Counted from the stretch's first letter, positions 44,978 through 52,972 are shown. The stretch: DNA of 52,972 bases from Ignavibacteriales bacterium (GCA_016192345.1 JACPUH010000091.1:1-52972); one strand, 5' to 3'. Notes: generated by a model not told the origin, from the letters alone. Translations and numbers: made by a program.

Positions 44978-46315
44978 CTACTTAAGGATTGAATCTTTCA
45001 ATAAGCGGGCGATCAATGGATCAGCCTGCATGATTGGTTCAACCGATTCAACATCGAGTGAGACGTCACGTTGAACCCCTTGTGAATAGATCTGAAGCGT
45101 CACACTCATCCCTGGAGTCAGGGCATTTATTCGAGACCTGAAATCTGTACCTCCGAGGTTGGCATCGTTGTTAATCTTGACAACGATGTCTCCAATCCGG
45201 AGTCCTGCTCTTGCGGCGGGGCTCGCATCCATTACGGTCACGATCTTCGCTCCTTTCACTGAGTCGCCCTGGTTATCTTCAACGTGAATCCCGATATAAC
45301 CTATCCCGCCCCGAGTTCGCCAAGCATTCTCCTTGTCGCCACTGACGTAGTATATCAGAATGAGATCGCTTGCGCTTCCATAGCTTTTGTAGCTTGAGTC
45401 CCCCACACTTGCCTCATTCACACAGGAGATAGCCCGTTCTTTGTCGTCAAGGGCAAGATTGGCGTATGCCATTCCTCTATAGAGATCGGTTCTATGAGCC
45501 GCTGTTTCTCCATTCAAAGTTTTAAGACCTTTATCAAAGTCCTTGAGCGCCGCAGTATAATTCCCAAGATTGAAGTTACACCACCCTTTCTTTTTCAATG
45601 CATCAATCGCTGTGTAACCCGAATCGGGTCCAAGCTTGCGCACGGCTACATCAAGGTCGCTAAGCGCCGCTGCGAATTTCTTCTCTTGCATGTTGCAAAG
45701 GCCTTTCCCGTAATATGCCTGCGCTTTGTCCGGATCCGAATATCCGCCAGGAACGCTTCCATTCGTCACCCGGATGAAGGCCTCCATTGCTTCGTCTAGG
45801 TGCTGTTGTCGATAATAGCTGAAACCCATTATCACATAAAATTGTCCAATGTGTTCCGCAGGCCCAGCTGTGGATTTGTGTTGCGTCCTCACAGTTTCGA
45901 AGGCTTCGATTCCCCGCTTCGCATTCGAGATTGCATCATCATATTGTCTCTCCCTATAATGATGCCCTGCAATTTTCTCATAGCTATCCAGGACCAGACT
46001 TTGTCCACTGCTCCTGAGCTCCGTCACTTTGTGAAAGGCCTGCAACGCTTCCTCATTCATCTGCTTAGCTGCAAGGGCCATTGCCAGGACATACCATGCA
46101 GGACCATAGGTGGGATCCCTTTCAACAACATTTCGGGCCAAGGCAATCGCTTCATCGAAATTTCCGACATGATATTGTTCTCTCGAGTTGATTGTCACTT
46201 GCTCCAAGGAAGTGCAACTGAGCGCGAGAAGGACAACAAGGCACAAAAGTATAACCACGCACACTCTCTTCCAACCGTACGTGCTTCGCGCGCTCAAGAA
46301 TTTTGATTTTTTCAT
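44978..46315 (-). CDS. TPR and PDZ lipoprotein
   Basis: 445 residues from the ATG at 46315. A long hydrophobic signal ends in a lipobox (LLALSC). Residues about 30-320 form TPR repeats (for example YHVGNFDEAIALARNVVERDP and GNYTAALKDFDKGLKTL). The C-terminal 110 residues form a PDZ domain: YIGIHVEDNQGDSVKGAKIVTVMDASPAARAGLRIGDIVVKINN in part. No protease catalytic domain accompanies it. It is probably a periplasmic scaffold on the outer membrane, acting with the neighbouring envelope genes. Confidence 0.85.
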   Translation of the reverse strand: MKKSKFLSARSTYGWKRVCVVILLCLVVLLALSCTSLEQVTINSREQYHVGNFDEAIALARNVVERDPTYGPAWYVLAMALAAKQMNEEALQAFHKVTELRSSGQSLVLDSYEKIAGHHYRERQYDDAISNAKRGIEAFETVRTQHKSTAGPAEHIGQFYVIMGFSYYRQQHLDEAMEAFIRVTNGSVPGGYSDPDKAQAYYGKGLCNMQEKKFAAALSDLDVAVRKLGPDSGYTAIDALKKKGWCNFNLGNYTAALKDFDKGLKTLNGETAAHRTDLYRGMAYANLALDDKERAISCVNEASVGDSSYKSYGSASDLILIYYVSGDKENAWRTRGGIGYIGIHVEDNQGDSVKGAKIVTVMDASPAARAGLRIGDIVVKINNDANLGGTDFRSRINALTPGMSVTLQIYSQGVQRDVSLDVESVEPIMQADPLIARLLKDSILK

Positions 46316-46379
46316 ATCAATGCCACCTCGCTTTACTTGCATCACGGTTCCGTTTTTGATTTAGATGCCGTTCCTTATC

Positions 46380-47207
46380 TTACTCGTGGGACCAAAACTC
46401 CACCAACGACGAATCACCGAATCGCTTTTTAAGATGGGAAGCGTTGACAACTATTGCTCCGGCTTGTGCGACCGCCGAGCCATCCTCGCGCCCCGGACTT
46501 CCTGGACGCACGACCGCGGCATGACCGGCCATGATGGCGACGGTTGGATTCCCCTTATTGGCCTCCCGCTGGGCCGCATCGATGCTCACTCTTCGCCAGC
46601 CTTGTTTTGCACCAGTATCCTTCAGCCATCGGACCATTTCGGCCGTGGTCTGTAGGGGAATTTCAACGTTCATCGCGCGCGTGATGTCCCAAACAAAAAT
46701 ATTACACCAGGTCTTCTCTCCCTCTTGTTCGTAGCGCCGGCTGACATCGACCCGAAACTGATTGATGACCCCCGCGTACTTCCACGCTTCGCGATCACCC
46801 TGGATGTTTGTGTCCGGGGCATTGATAGGAGTAAATCGTCTGGCGGGGTCATTTAACAACTGATCAAACTCAAACCTTCGTTGTATCGTAGAAACTTTTT
46901 CGTTGAACTCACGGGCCGCAGCAATATATCGGGCCCTCCTTTTTTGCAGCGCCTCATATTCGGCATCGGTTTGCTCGGCTGGGGGCCTATCATTGAACAA
47001 CTTAGCAGCTGCCAGAAAACTCTCCAGCTCCTTTTCGAGAAAACTCCTATCCCTGGCGAGTTCTTCCTTTATCTCACCGGATATCTCCTGAGGAAGTGAT
47101 TTCAGGGAAGGTATCTTCCCGGTTCGGTCTTGCCGATTCATAGACAATACATCCTGCCTCGATAATGCAATCAATGCAACAACCGTGACCAAGATGGTCT
47201 TGTTCAC
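46380..47207 (-). CDS. Exported papain-like (NlpC/CHAP-like) peptidase or amidase, tentative
   Basis: 275 residues from a GTG at 47207 (AAAAGGA 9 nt upstream). Signal-like N-terminus (NKTILVTVVALIALS), a Glu/Lys-rich helical part (about 30-110), then a C-terminal domain with TWCNIFVWDITRAM, AQREANKGNPTVAIM and AGHAAVVRPG. The Cys-helix followed by a His-strand fits a papain-fold cell-wall hydrolase. The match is from motif pattern only. It sits in the envelope cluster between the coiled-coil protein and the TPR-PDZ lipoprotein, so peptidoglycan remodelling is a reasonable guess. Confidence 0.6.
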   Translation of the reverse strand: MNKTILVTVVALIALSRQDVLSMNRQDRTGKIPSLKSLPQEISGEIKEELARDRSFLEKELESFLAAAKLFNDRPPAEQTDAEYEALQKRRARYIAAAREFNEKVSTIQRRFEFDQLLNDPARRFTPINAPDTNIQGDREAWKYAGVINQFRVDVSRRYEQEGEKTWCNIFVWDITRAMNVEIPLQTTAEMVRWLKDTGAKQGWRRVSIDAAQREANKGNPTVAIMAGHAAVVRPGSPGREDGSAVAQAGAIVVNASHLKKRFGDSSLVEFWSHE

Positions 47208-47211
47208 TGGT

Positions 47212-48117
47212 TCATTCCTTTTCGATCGTCGTATCAATCACCAACTTTCCGCGTTTGCGGATTTCCTTTTCCTTGAACAAGATATCATATTCGGTTTGTG
47301 AGAGATCTTGTTTGACCCTGGATGCTCTCACCATCAACTCCCCCCTCATATTGGAGTTCGATGTCTCGATTTCCTCGCGAAGCTGCCTCAGTTGTGCCTC
47401 CATAGCTTGATAGCGAGCCTTCAACGAATCCTGCTCTCTCTGCATGTCGGTAATCTGCTTGTCCATCTTGATCCTGGCGTCTTGCATCCAGTCCGGGCGT
47501 TTTTCCATGGAACTCAATTCCACAAAAGAGCCAGGAGCCTTCTCACCCGGGGTATCGAAAACAGCGGAGGACCTGCCCTGCTGTGTATTCCAGAGACTCG
47601 AACGAGCTTCTTCGATGGCTTTTGTATCTCCGAGTTTTAGCGGGAGCGCGGGCTCGGATTTGATGCCTTTAAGAGACAGCCCCCCCCCTTCATGGGCGTT
47701 CGTGAGCTTGTCGTAAATGAATTGATTCTTGCGGGCCTCTTCTTCCGAGCGCTGCTGTTCCAATTCCTTCACGATTCTTTGCAGTCTCTTGACTTCCTCC
47801 AATTTGCGTGCCTTCTCCTCAGGACTTCCAAACATCAAATTGTGGAGTGCCTGACCAAACTCCCATGACGCTTGGAGGAGCGGATCACTACTTGGGGAAC
47901 TGGCGCTACTTGATTTGCCACAGCAAGCTTCTTGGTGCATTTTTTTCCATTGCTCGAAATAATCACGATACTTCGGATTAGGATCGGAAGGGAAGGCCTT
48001 CTTGCAGCATGGGCACGTCCAGGTCTCTGCCGTCAATGGGGAGATTGTCAAAACGACCATCATTGACGCAAGTAAGAAAATCGTCGCGGTTGTTTTCAAA
48101 ATTATTCGGCACCTCAT
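47212..48117 (-). CDS. Exported coiled-coil protein with zinc-ribbon-like cysteines
   Basis: 301 residues with a signal peptide (FLLASMMVVLTISPLTAE). Just after it come CPCCKKAFP and ACCGK, a possible zinc or disulfide site. Two coiled-coil stretches (about 100-135 and 215-285) are rich in Glu, Arg and Gln. No family is recognised. Its ATG overlaps the stop of the upstream lipoprotein gene by 4 nt, and its stop is 5 nt before the start of the peptidase-like gene. Confidence 0.8.
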   Translation of the reverse strand: MRCRIILKTTATIFLLASMMVVLTISPLTAETWTCPCCKKAFPSDPNPKYRDYFEQWKKMHQEACCGKSSSASSPSSDPLLQASWEFGQALHNLMFGSPEEKARKLEEVKRLQRIVKELEQQRSEEEARKNQFIYDKLTNAHEGGGLSLKGIKSEPALPLKLGDTKAIEEARSSLWNTQQGRSSAVFDTPGEKAPGSFVELSSMEKRPDWMQDARIKMDKQITDMQREQDSLKARYQAMEAQLRQLREEIETSNSNMRGELMVRASRVKQDLSQTEYDILFKEKEIRKRGKLVIDTTIEKE

Positions 48118-49004
48118 TTTATGTTCCCCCTTCCGCTGTGCTCCTGGAGCTTTGACGATGAGGCCTGATGGGCCTTTGCGGTCCAGACTCGTATCTTGTC
48201 CCTTGCCGCGATTGCTTCCTCCGCCGTTGGATTCAATTCGAGATATCGTTTCATATGCAGAGCGGCCTGGCCGTACACTTTCAACTCACCATATAACATC
48301 GCCACATTGAATTGTCCCTCCGGCCACAAAGGAGCGATCGCTAACCCGTTTTCATAATAGTCTATGGCCTCGAAGAAACTTTTCTGTTGGATGGCATCCT
48401 CCGCGAGCGCTCTGTATTGTTGCACTTCTTCCGGCAAAGCCGGCGTTACCCGCTGGCTGCGCCAGGAGGTCGCCTCATCGCGGAACGTTGCAAAATTCGC
48501 GTTATCAGCATTCAAAATAGCATCCGAGGATTGATAGAGAAGCTCGGAAACTGCGTCCAGAAACTCATGGGTGTTGGAAACCGCAAGAAACACGTCATCA
48601 CCGAACCACACCACATGGGTGGCGTCATAGCCCCCACCTCCAATTTTCGTGGGGACCTCTGCAAATAGGAACGAATGAATTGCTCCCTCAGCATTGCCTG
48701 CCTTTGGTGCAGCGTAAAATGAAAACCCGTCGCCCGATATTTGAATCCCTGTGCACGTACCATGCATTTTTGGCCCGAATATCCCTGGCGACTCTACCCA
48801 CGACGCCCCTTCAAGTTGCTGAATAAGTTTTTTGTAAGCTGCTCCGTAGGTTGTATGAGGTGTCCGAGCCGATCCAACGGTATAGGTTTCCGCCGCGCAC
48901 CCAACAATGATCGCGACTCCCGTTGCAAGACATGCAAGCATCTTGATCAAAGGAAGCCAGTTTGACTGTATATCAGGAAGATTTCTAAAGAGAATTGATT
49001 TCAT
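48114..49004 (-). CDS. TPR lipoprotein
   Basis: 296 residues. The hydrophobic segment LLPLIKMLACLATGVAIIVGC-like (about 18-36) ends in a lipobox Cys. A middle domain (about 50-180) is unassigned, and the C-terminal part has TPR repeats (FEAIDYYENGLAIAPLWPEGQFNVAMLY, YGQAALHMKRYLELNPTAEEA). AAAGGAG before the ATG supports the start. It is the first gene of the envelope cluster. Confidence 0.82.
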   Translation of the reverse strand: MKSILFRNLPDIQSNWLPLIKMLACLATGVAIIVGCAAETYTVGSARTPHTTYGAAYKKLIQQLEGASWVESPGIFGPKMHGTCTGIQISGDGFSFYAAPKAGNAEGAIHSFLFAEVPTKIGGGGYDATHVVWFGDDVFLAVSNTHEFLDAVSELLYQSSDAILNADNANFATFRDEATSWRSQRVTPALPEEVQQYRALAEDAIQQKSFFEAIDYYENGLAIAPLWPEGQFNVAMLYGELKVYGQAALHMKRYLELNPTAEEAIAARDKIRVWTAKAHQASSSKLQEHSGRGNIK

Positions 49005-49749
49005 ATGATACGACTCCTTTCAATATTTTGGTCACCTGTTTTTCTCCCCCGCAAAGCAAAATTCTGATAACTTCCATCTGGTGCGTACGCTCTGGAGGAC
49101 CGGCTAACGCTCTTCTTTTACTCAAGTCTTGGTTTTGATTGATGCGAACAAAAGAGCTGAACACGCGGCGAACCATTGAGCTCGGGCGCGGCAATTGTCT
49201 TGTTGAAGCCTCGAGGCGAAGGTGTATAGATAGAAAATGCGGGTGATCGTGGGCTGAATTGCGCCGGGAGAGACGAGGAGGGAATCGTTCGCGAAGGCAA
49301 TTCGGGGAGCGGTGACCTACAAAAAAAAGAAACCGGTCAGGATGATTCCGGGTGTTGATCCATGGGGCTACCATCGTAGCCCTCAAGAACTAGAAAAATC
49401 GCGGTGCGAAGCTGGAACAATAATTCGGCAGAATGTTACCGAACTCTTCATCCAATGTCAATCTGACTCCTCCGGGCTCTTCGGAGCGATTCTCGGAATC
49501 ATTGCCGGAATGTTGTTTGTCTCCCTTGTTCGTTGTACCTTCTCAAAGGCGTGAACCTCTCTCCACCGTCTTAAGGTTGATCGTAATGTGCCCCGCGTGC
49601 GTGACCGTGGATATCCATCCGGCTCCCTTTGTGTAGCTCAACGTTTGGATTGCCGGGGTTCTTTCCTTTGGTAAATTGTTGCTACGGGTCACCGATGCAC
49701 CGATTCCCCGACGCACCGTTGCCGACTATTAATCTCGCATACTCTCTGA
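49005..49749. other. 745-nt spacer with octamer array at its end
   Basis: The divergent region between the envelope cluster and the helicase gene. A frame at 49312-49554 codes for 80 residues with one hydrophobic stretch, but it lacks family features and a good start, so I do not call it. An 8-nt-phased array is present at 49688-49726. Promoters in both directions are expected here. Confidence 0.55.
49688..49726 (+). repeat. Octamer-phased array, nCCGnTnC type
   Basis: Four to five octamers (ACCGATGC, ACCGATTC, CCCGACGC, ACCGTTGC) in exact phase, ending 23 nt before the helicase start codon. The consensus equals that of the array at 37386-37428 read on the minus strand. Confidence 0.7.
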
Positions 49750-50733
49750 ATGAAGAAATTCACTCTCAAACAACTCCCGACCGACCATCTCCACCTCGTT
49801 CAGCCGCAGCACCTCAAGATTGATTACAAGGGGGAACTGAACCCGGCGCAGTACGAGGCAGTCACATCGGTGGACGGTCCGCACCTAATCATTGCCGGCG
49901 CCGGGACGGGGAAGACGCGGACGATCGTGTTCCGCGTCTCGTACCTCATCGAGTTGGGAGTGAAGCCGTCGTCGGTCCTTCTCCTCACGTTCACACGCAA
50001 GGCGGCGTTCGAAATGATGCGTAGGGCCTCGATCCTGCTCGACAGCCGCTGCGAGCAGATATCGGGGGGGACCTTCCACTCCTTCGCCAACGGCATCCTC
50101 CGCAAATACGCCGGACAACTTGGCTACGATGCGAACTTTACGATCCTCGACCAGACCGATGCGGAGGACGTTATCAACCTCATCCGCACCCGGATGAAGT
50201 TCGATACGAAGGAACGACGCTTCCCGCGCAAGGAAGCGCTGTACGACCTGTACAGCCGGTGCCTGAACACCCTCACCCCCCTGAAAGAACTCCTGGCCCT
50301 CGATTATCCTAACTACCTCGAGCAGGAGGCTGATATCCAGGCGGTCCATACCGCGTATGTCCAGTACAAAAAGCAACATAACCTGATGGATTACGACGAC
50401 CTTCTCGTCAACATGGTGCTGCTGCTGAAACAGAACGAGCCGGTGCGAGCCGTGTTGTCGGACAAGTATAAGTATATCATGGTGGACGAGTACCAGGACA
50501 CGAACAAGGTGCAGGCGGAGGTGGTGAAGTTGCTGGCTTTCAAACATCGAAACATTATGGTGGTCGGTGATGACGCGCAGTGCATCTATTCATTCCGCGG
50601 CTCCACCATCCGGAATATTATGGAGTTCCCGCAGGAGTTCGCCGATTGCAAGATCGTCAAGCTGGAGGAGAACTTCCGCAGCACTCAGCCGATTTTGAAC
50701 CTGGCGAATGAAATTCTTAAAAGATCGGTATAG
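49750..50733 (+). CDS. UvrD/PcrA-type helicase, N-terminal half (broken gene)
   Basis: 327 residues with the 1A-1B part of a superfamily 1 helicase: Q motif LNPAQYEAV, Walker A AGAGTGKT, TFTRKAAFEM, DEYQDT (motif II), GDDAQCIYSFRG (III) and EENFRS (IV). It stops at a TAG inside or next to an inverted-repeat element. The rest of the protein follows 97 nt later in a different frame. Alone it lacks motifs V and VI and should not translocate DNA. Confidence 0.88.
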   Translation: MKKFTLKQLPTDHLHLVQPQHLKIDYKGELNPAQYEAVTSVDGPHLIIAGAGTGKTRTIVFRVSYLIELGVKPSSVLLLTFTRKAAFEMMRRASILLDSRCEQISGGTFHSFANGILRKYAGQLGYDANFTILDQTDAEDVINLIRTRMKFDTKERRFPRKEALYDLYSRCLNTLTPLKELLALDYPNYLEQEADIQAVHTAYVQYKKQHNLMDYDDLLVNMVLLLKQNEPVRAVLSDKYKYIMVDEYQDTNKVQAEVVKLLAFKHRNIMVVGDDAQCIYSFRGSTIRNIMEFPQEFADCKIVKLEENFRSTQPILNLANEILKRSV

Positions 50734-50737
50734 CGTC

Positions 50738-50812
50738 TAAAGTTTCAAGTTTAAAGTTCAATGTTGGCTTCACGTGACTTTAAACTTAGAACTTGAAACT
50801 TTGAACTTCTGA
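50738..50812. repeat. Inverted-repeat element breaking the helicase gene
   Basis: The left arm AAAGTTTCAAGTT is an exact reverse complement of the right arm (AACTTGAAACTTT), followed by further paired bases. The words run in 7-nt phase. It looks like a short mobile or expanded repeat inserted between helicase motifs IV and V. No clear target-site duplication was found. Confidence 0.75.
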
Positions 50813-50830
50813 CCAGAAACTCGCAGGCCA

Positions 50831-51874
50831 ATGTATTACAAAGAGCTCTACACACACAAATCCGGCGGTTCTCTTCCGCAGTTGGTGAGTGCGGAGAACG
50901 AGAATATGCAGTCCCGTTACGTCGTGCAGAAGGTCCTTGCCCTTCGCGAGGAAGGGGTCCCCTTGAAGGAGATGGCGATACTCTTTCGTTCGTCGTTCCT
51001 GTCGTTCGACCTTGAGATCGAGCTGACGAAGGCGAACATCCCCTTCATGAAGTTCGGCGGGTTCAAGTTCATCGAGACCGCGCACGTGAAGGACATGGTG
51101 GCCTACCTCCGGGTGCTCGAGAACCCACGCGATGTTGTTTCCTGGAACCGGATCCTGCTCTTAATCGACGGCGTCGGTCCCCGCACGGCGGAGAAGGTCA
51201 TTGACGATATTCTGAAAAAGCGGGTGCGGGGAGCGGAGCCGGACGGGTTGGTCGGGGAAGGAGCGGGTTCTTCAACCGACCTTTCACGCTACTGGATGCA
51301 GTTCAATGATTATTCCGACAATGTCCAGAAGTTGTTTGATGTGCTCAAACATGTGGCGAAGCCCTCCGTCGCACCCGCGGAGAAAACGTACCAAATCCTC
51401 CAGTATTACGAACCGATGTTGAAAACCCGGTACGACGATCACCAGAAACGACGCAAGGACCTGGAGATGTTTCAGAACATCACGGAGCGGTATCAGGATG
51501 TGGGGTCGCTCCTGACCGACCTTGCCCTGGAACCTCCGAATGAAAGTATTGTCGATGTCGAATCACCCGGACCGGAGGATGAGTACCTCACCCTCTCCAC
51601 CATTCACAGCGCCAAGGGGCTCGAGTGGCATTCCGTGTTTGTCATCTACGCCCTCGAAGGGCGCTTCCCCACCATGCGTTCGGTGGGAAGCGACGAGGAG
51701 GTGGAGGAGGAACGGCGGCTGATGTACGTCGCCTGCACCCGCGCGAAGGAGAACCTCATCATCACCTACCCGATGAACATCTACGACCGCGAGAGTGGCA
51801 TGATCCTCACGAAGCCTTCGCGGTTCATCCAGGGGATCGGCGAACATCTGCTGGAGCCGTGGGTGGTGGAATAG
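50831..51874 (+). CDS. UvrD/PcrA-type helicase, C-terminal half (broken gene)
   Basis: 347 residues beginning at the 2A-2B region. It has VSAENENMQSRYVVQKVLALREEG, an ILLLIDGVGPRTAEKVIDDI helix-hairpin-helix-like segment, motif V LSTIHSAKGLEWHSVFV and motif VI EEERRLMYVACTRAKENL. It lacks Walker A, so it cannot bind ATP alone. Its frame is shifted by one relative to the N-terminal half. The ATG at 50831 may be used but is not a native start. Confidence 0.88.
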   Translation: MYYKELYTHKSGGSLPQLVSAENENMQSRYVVQKVLALREEGVPLKEMAILFRSSFLSFDLEIELTKANIPFMKFGGFKFIETAHVKDMVAYLRVLENPRDVVSWNRILLLIDGVGPRTAEKVIDDILKKRVRGAEPDGLVGEGAGSSTDLSRYWMQFNDYSDNVQKLFDVLKHVAKPSVAPAEKTYQILQYYEPMLKTRYDDHQKRRKDLEMFQNITERYQDVGSLLTDLALEPPNESIVDVESPGPEDEYLTLSTIHSAKGLEWHSVFVIYALEGRFPTMRSVGSDEEVEEERRLMYVACTRAKENLIITYPMNIYDRESGMILTKPSRFIQGIGEHLLEPWVVE

Positions 51875-51883
51875 AGAAGAGGT

Positions 51884-51986
51884 GTTTCAAGTTTCAAGTT
51901 CAAAGTTTGAAGGTTCACTTTTCACGGTTCACGATTCACGGTTTACTGTTTAACGCTTGGGATTTACTGCTGAAGGTTCAATGTTG
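51884..51986 (+). repeat. Heptamer-phased array, GTTTCAA/GGTTCAC type
   Basis: About 15 successive degenerate heptamers in exact 7-nt phase fill the spacer after the helicase and run into the first codons of the glycosyltransferase. The word GTTCAATGTTG (51976-51986) also occurs in the helicase element (50756-50766). Confidence 0.82.
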
Positions 51987-52694
51987 AATCAACCGATTGT
52001 TTCCATCATTCTGTGTACCTACAACCGCAAGCACCTGGTGGGACGCGCGATCGATTCGGTGTTCCGGCAGACATTTCGCGAGTGGGAGTTGGTGATCGTC
52101 GATGACGGAAGCACGGACGGCAGTGAGAGATTCCTTCGGGCTGCTGCCCGGCGCGATCCTCGGATCGTCTTTCGCCGTCATGCAAACCGCGGACTGGCTT
52201 TAAGCCGCAACGCGGGGGTGGCCGCCGCATCCGGGAAGTACATCACCTTCCTCGATTCGGATGATGAACTGAAGCCGGTCCACCTGGAGAAGAGAGTTCA
52301 CTACCTGGAGTCCCATCCTTCGGCGGATGCCCTCCATGGGGGGATTCAACCCATCGGCCCCCGTTCCAAGCAGTACGTCGCGGACGCGACCAGGCCGGGA
52401 AAGAAGATCCACCTGAGCAAATGCTACGTGGCAGGTACCCTCTGTATGAAGAGGGGAGCATATCTCCGACTCCGTGGCTTCGCGAGCGTTGAATACGGGG
52501 ATGATTATGACTTTATGCAGCGGCTCATGAAGCGATACCGGCTCGTACGCGTTCCATGGCGCACCTATCTCTACCATCTCGACTCGGAGAACCGGCTGTG
52601 CGATCTCTACGAAGAGGGGGGAGTGGAGGCGATTTGGAAATTCAGAGGGAAGCGGGATGGAACGAAGCTCACCAGGGTTGCCGGGAGCGGATGA
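51981..52694 (+). CDS. Family 2 glycosyltransferase
   Basis: 237 residues from the ATG at 51981. The GT-A signatures are VSIILCTYNRKHLVGRAIDSV, VIVDDGSTDGS, RNAGVAAASGKYITFLDSDDE (the DSD metal site) and a C-terminal EYGDDYDFMQRL segment. It transfers a sugar from a nucleotide donor, probably to a surface glycan. The ATG lies at the end of a heptamer array; a start at 51957 reads through it and is less likely. It is convergent with the receiver gene. Confidence 0.92.
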   Translation: MLNQPIVSIILCTYNRKHLVGRAIDSVFRQTFREWELVIVDDGSTDGSERFLRAAARRDPRIVFRRHANRGLALSRNAGVAAASGKYITFLDSDDELKPVHLEKRVHYLESHPSADALHGGIQPIGPRSKQYVADATRPGKKIHLSKCYVAGTLCMKRGAYLRLRGFASVEYGDDYDFMQRLMKRYRLVRVPWRTYLYHLDSENRLCDLYEEGGVEAIWKFRGKRDGTKLTRVAGSG

Positions 52695-52702
52695 AGGAAG
52701 GG

Positions 52703-52972
52703 CTATTCCTGCTTCTTGTTCCTGTTCTTTAACTGCTTGAACCGTTTGACTTTCCCCTTGATCGTGGCGATCAGGGTCTCGTCCGAAAAAGGTTTGGTGA
52801 TGTAGTCGTCCACGCCGAGTTCCTTGCCGGTGCGGATGAGGACTTCATCGGACAACCCGCTGAGGAAGATGAACGGGACCTCTTGCAGGTGTTCAAGCTC
52901 CCGCACCTTTTCATAGAAGGTGAACCCCCCCATCGTCGAGGTCTCAAGGTTGATGTCGGAGATGATGATATC
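52703..52972 (-). CDS. Response regulator receiver domain (5' end outside window)
   Basis: 89 residues are visible. The phospho-acceptor Asp is in IIISDINLET, the Ser/Thr in FLSG and the Lys in YITKPFS. The frame is open to the window edge, so the start lies outside. The protein ends in a Lys/Arg-rich tail without a DNA-binding domain, so it may be a stand-alone receiver. Confidence 0.85.
   Translation of the reverse strand, partial: DIIISDINLETSTMGGFTFYEKVRELEHLQEVPFIFLSGLSDEVLIRTGKELGVDDYITKPFSDETLIATIKGKVKRFKQLKNRNKKQE

Noticed and set aside
49312..49554. 80-residue frame in the spacer before the helicase
   Set aside because: GTG start without a good ribosome binding site, no family features, and only one weak hydrophobic stretch.
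49750..51874. Helicase halves as a natural two-subunit enzyme
   Set aside because: The cut is within the conserved core between motifs IV and V, the frames are shifted, and a repeat element fills the gap. Known two-subunit helicases are not divided here.
24480..51986. CRISPR arrays
   Set aside because: The tandem words are 7-9 nt, degenerate and have no spacers, and no cas gene is present.
1..52972. tRNA, rRNA and riboswitches
   Set aside because: No cloverleaf, rRNA-like conserved stretch or known riboswitch core was recognised by eye; a covariance search was not possible.

Overview
The window looks like a piece of chromosome from a Gram-negative bacterium of the FCB group (Bacteroidota/Ignavibacteria-like). 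The main reasons are two secreted proteins that end in type IX secretion (T9SS) sorting domains with the QNYPNPFNP-type motif, a DUF5916 outer-membrane protein, many short lipoproteins and beta-barrel proteins, and repeat-rich spacers. This assignment is by family content only. No rRNA, tRNA, CRISPR array, prophage or complete insertion sequence was seen. Almost all genes from 2.6 to 38.9 kb lie on the minus strand.

Layout. 1-2604: DUF5916 outer-membrane protein, cut by the window edge. 2.6-9.7 kb: a fusion of adenylate cyclase, coiled coil, TolB-N-like and TPR regions; alpha-glucan phosphorylase; a stand-alone receiver protein; an NTF2-like protein; and a YeiH-type transporter. 9.8-13.8 kb: GH43 glycosidase, creatininase-family hydrolase, HipA-like kinase, hotdog thioesterase and a DinB/DUF1572 protein. 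13.9-17.6 kb: a two-subunit molybdenum hydroxylase (IorAB-like), a small membrane protein and a GIN-domain lipoprotein. 17.8-22.3 kb: CMD-family protein, a Tat plus T9SS DUF362 protein, a DUF116 protein and an aldo/keto reductase. 22.4-28.4 kb: a translationally coupled TfoX/YdeI/methyltransferase set, an ankyrin protein, a second methyltransferase, and a phytanoyl dioxygenase - ThiS-like - BNR propeller set. 28.7-33.4 kb: a LolCDE-like ABC transporter with a LolA-like protein and a beta-barrel protein. 33.7-37.4 kb: a copper module (CopA, CopZ, HMA-AraC regulator). 37.6-41.4 kb: acetate kinase, cupin and glucose-6-phosphate isomerase. 41.4-49.0 kb: lipoproteins, a T9SS cargo protein and an unrecognised cell-envelope cluster. 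49.7-52.97 kb: a UvrD/PcrA-type helicase broken in two, a GT2 glycosyltransferase and a receiver protein cut by the window edge.

The genes mostly describe central carbon and storage metabolism (GlgP, Pgi, AckA), metal homeostasis, and envelope biogenesis or secretion.

The most unusual material is between the genes. Many spacers carry degenerate tandem words phased at exactly 7, 8 or 9 nt. The 9-nt class (five elements) folds as imperfect inverted repeats of about 65-100 bp, each with its own word. The 7- and 8-nt arrays lie just upstream of start codons and, in all six directional cases, have the same pyrimidine-rich strand as the coding sense of the next gene. One 7-nt inverted-repeat element appears to have broken the helicase gene, and another supplies the first codons of the glycosyltransferase. 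I know of no named system that explains these arrays, but whether they have been described before needs a database search.
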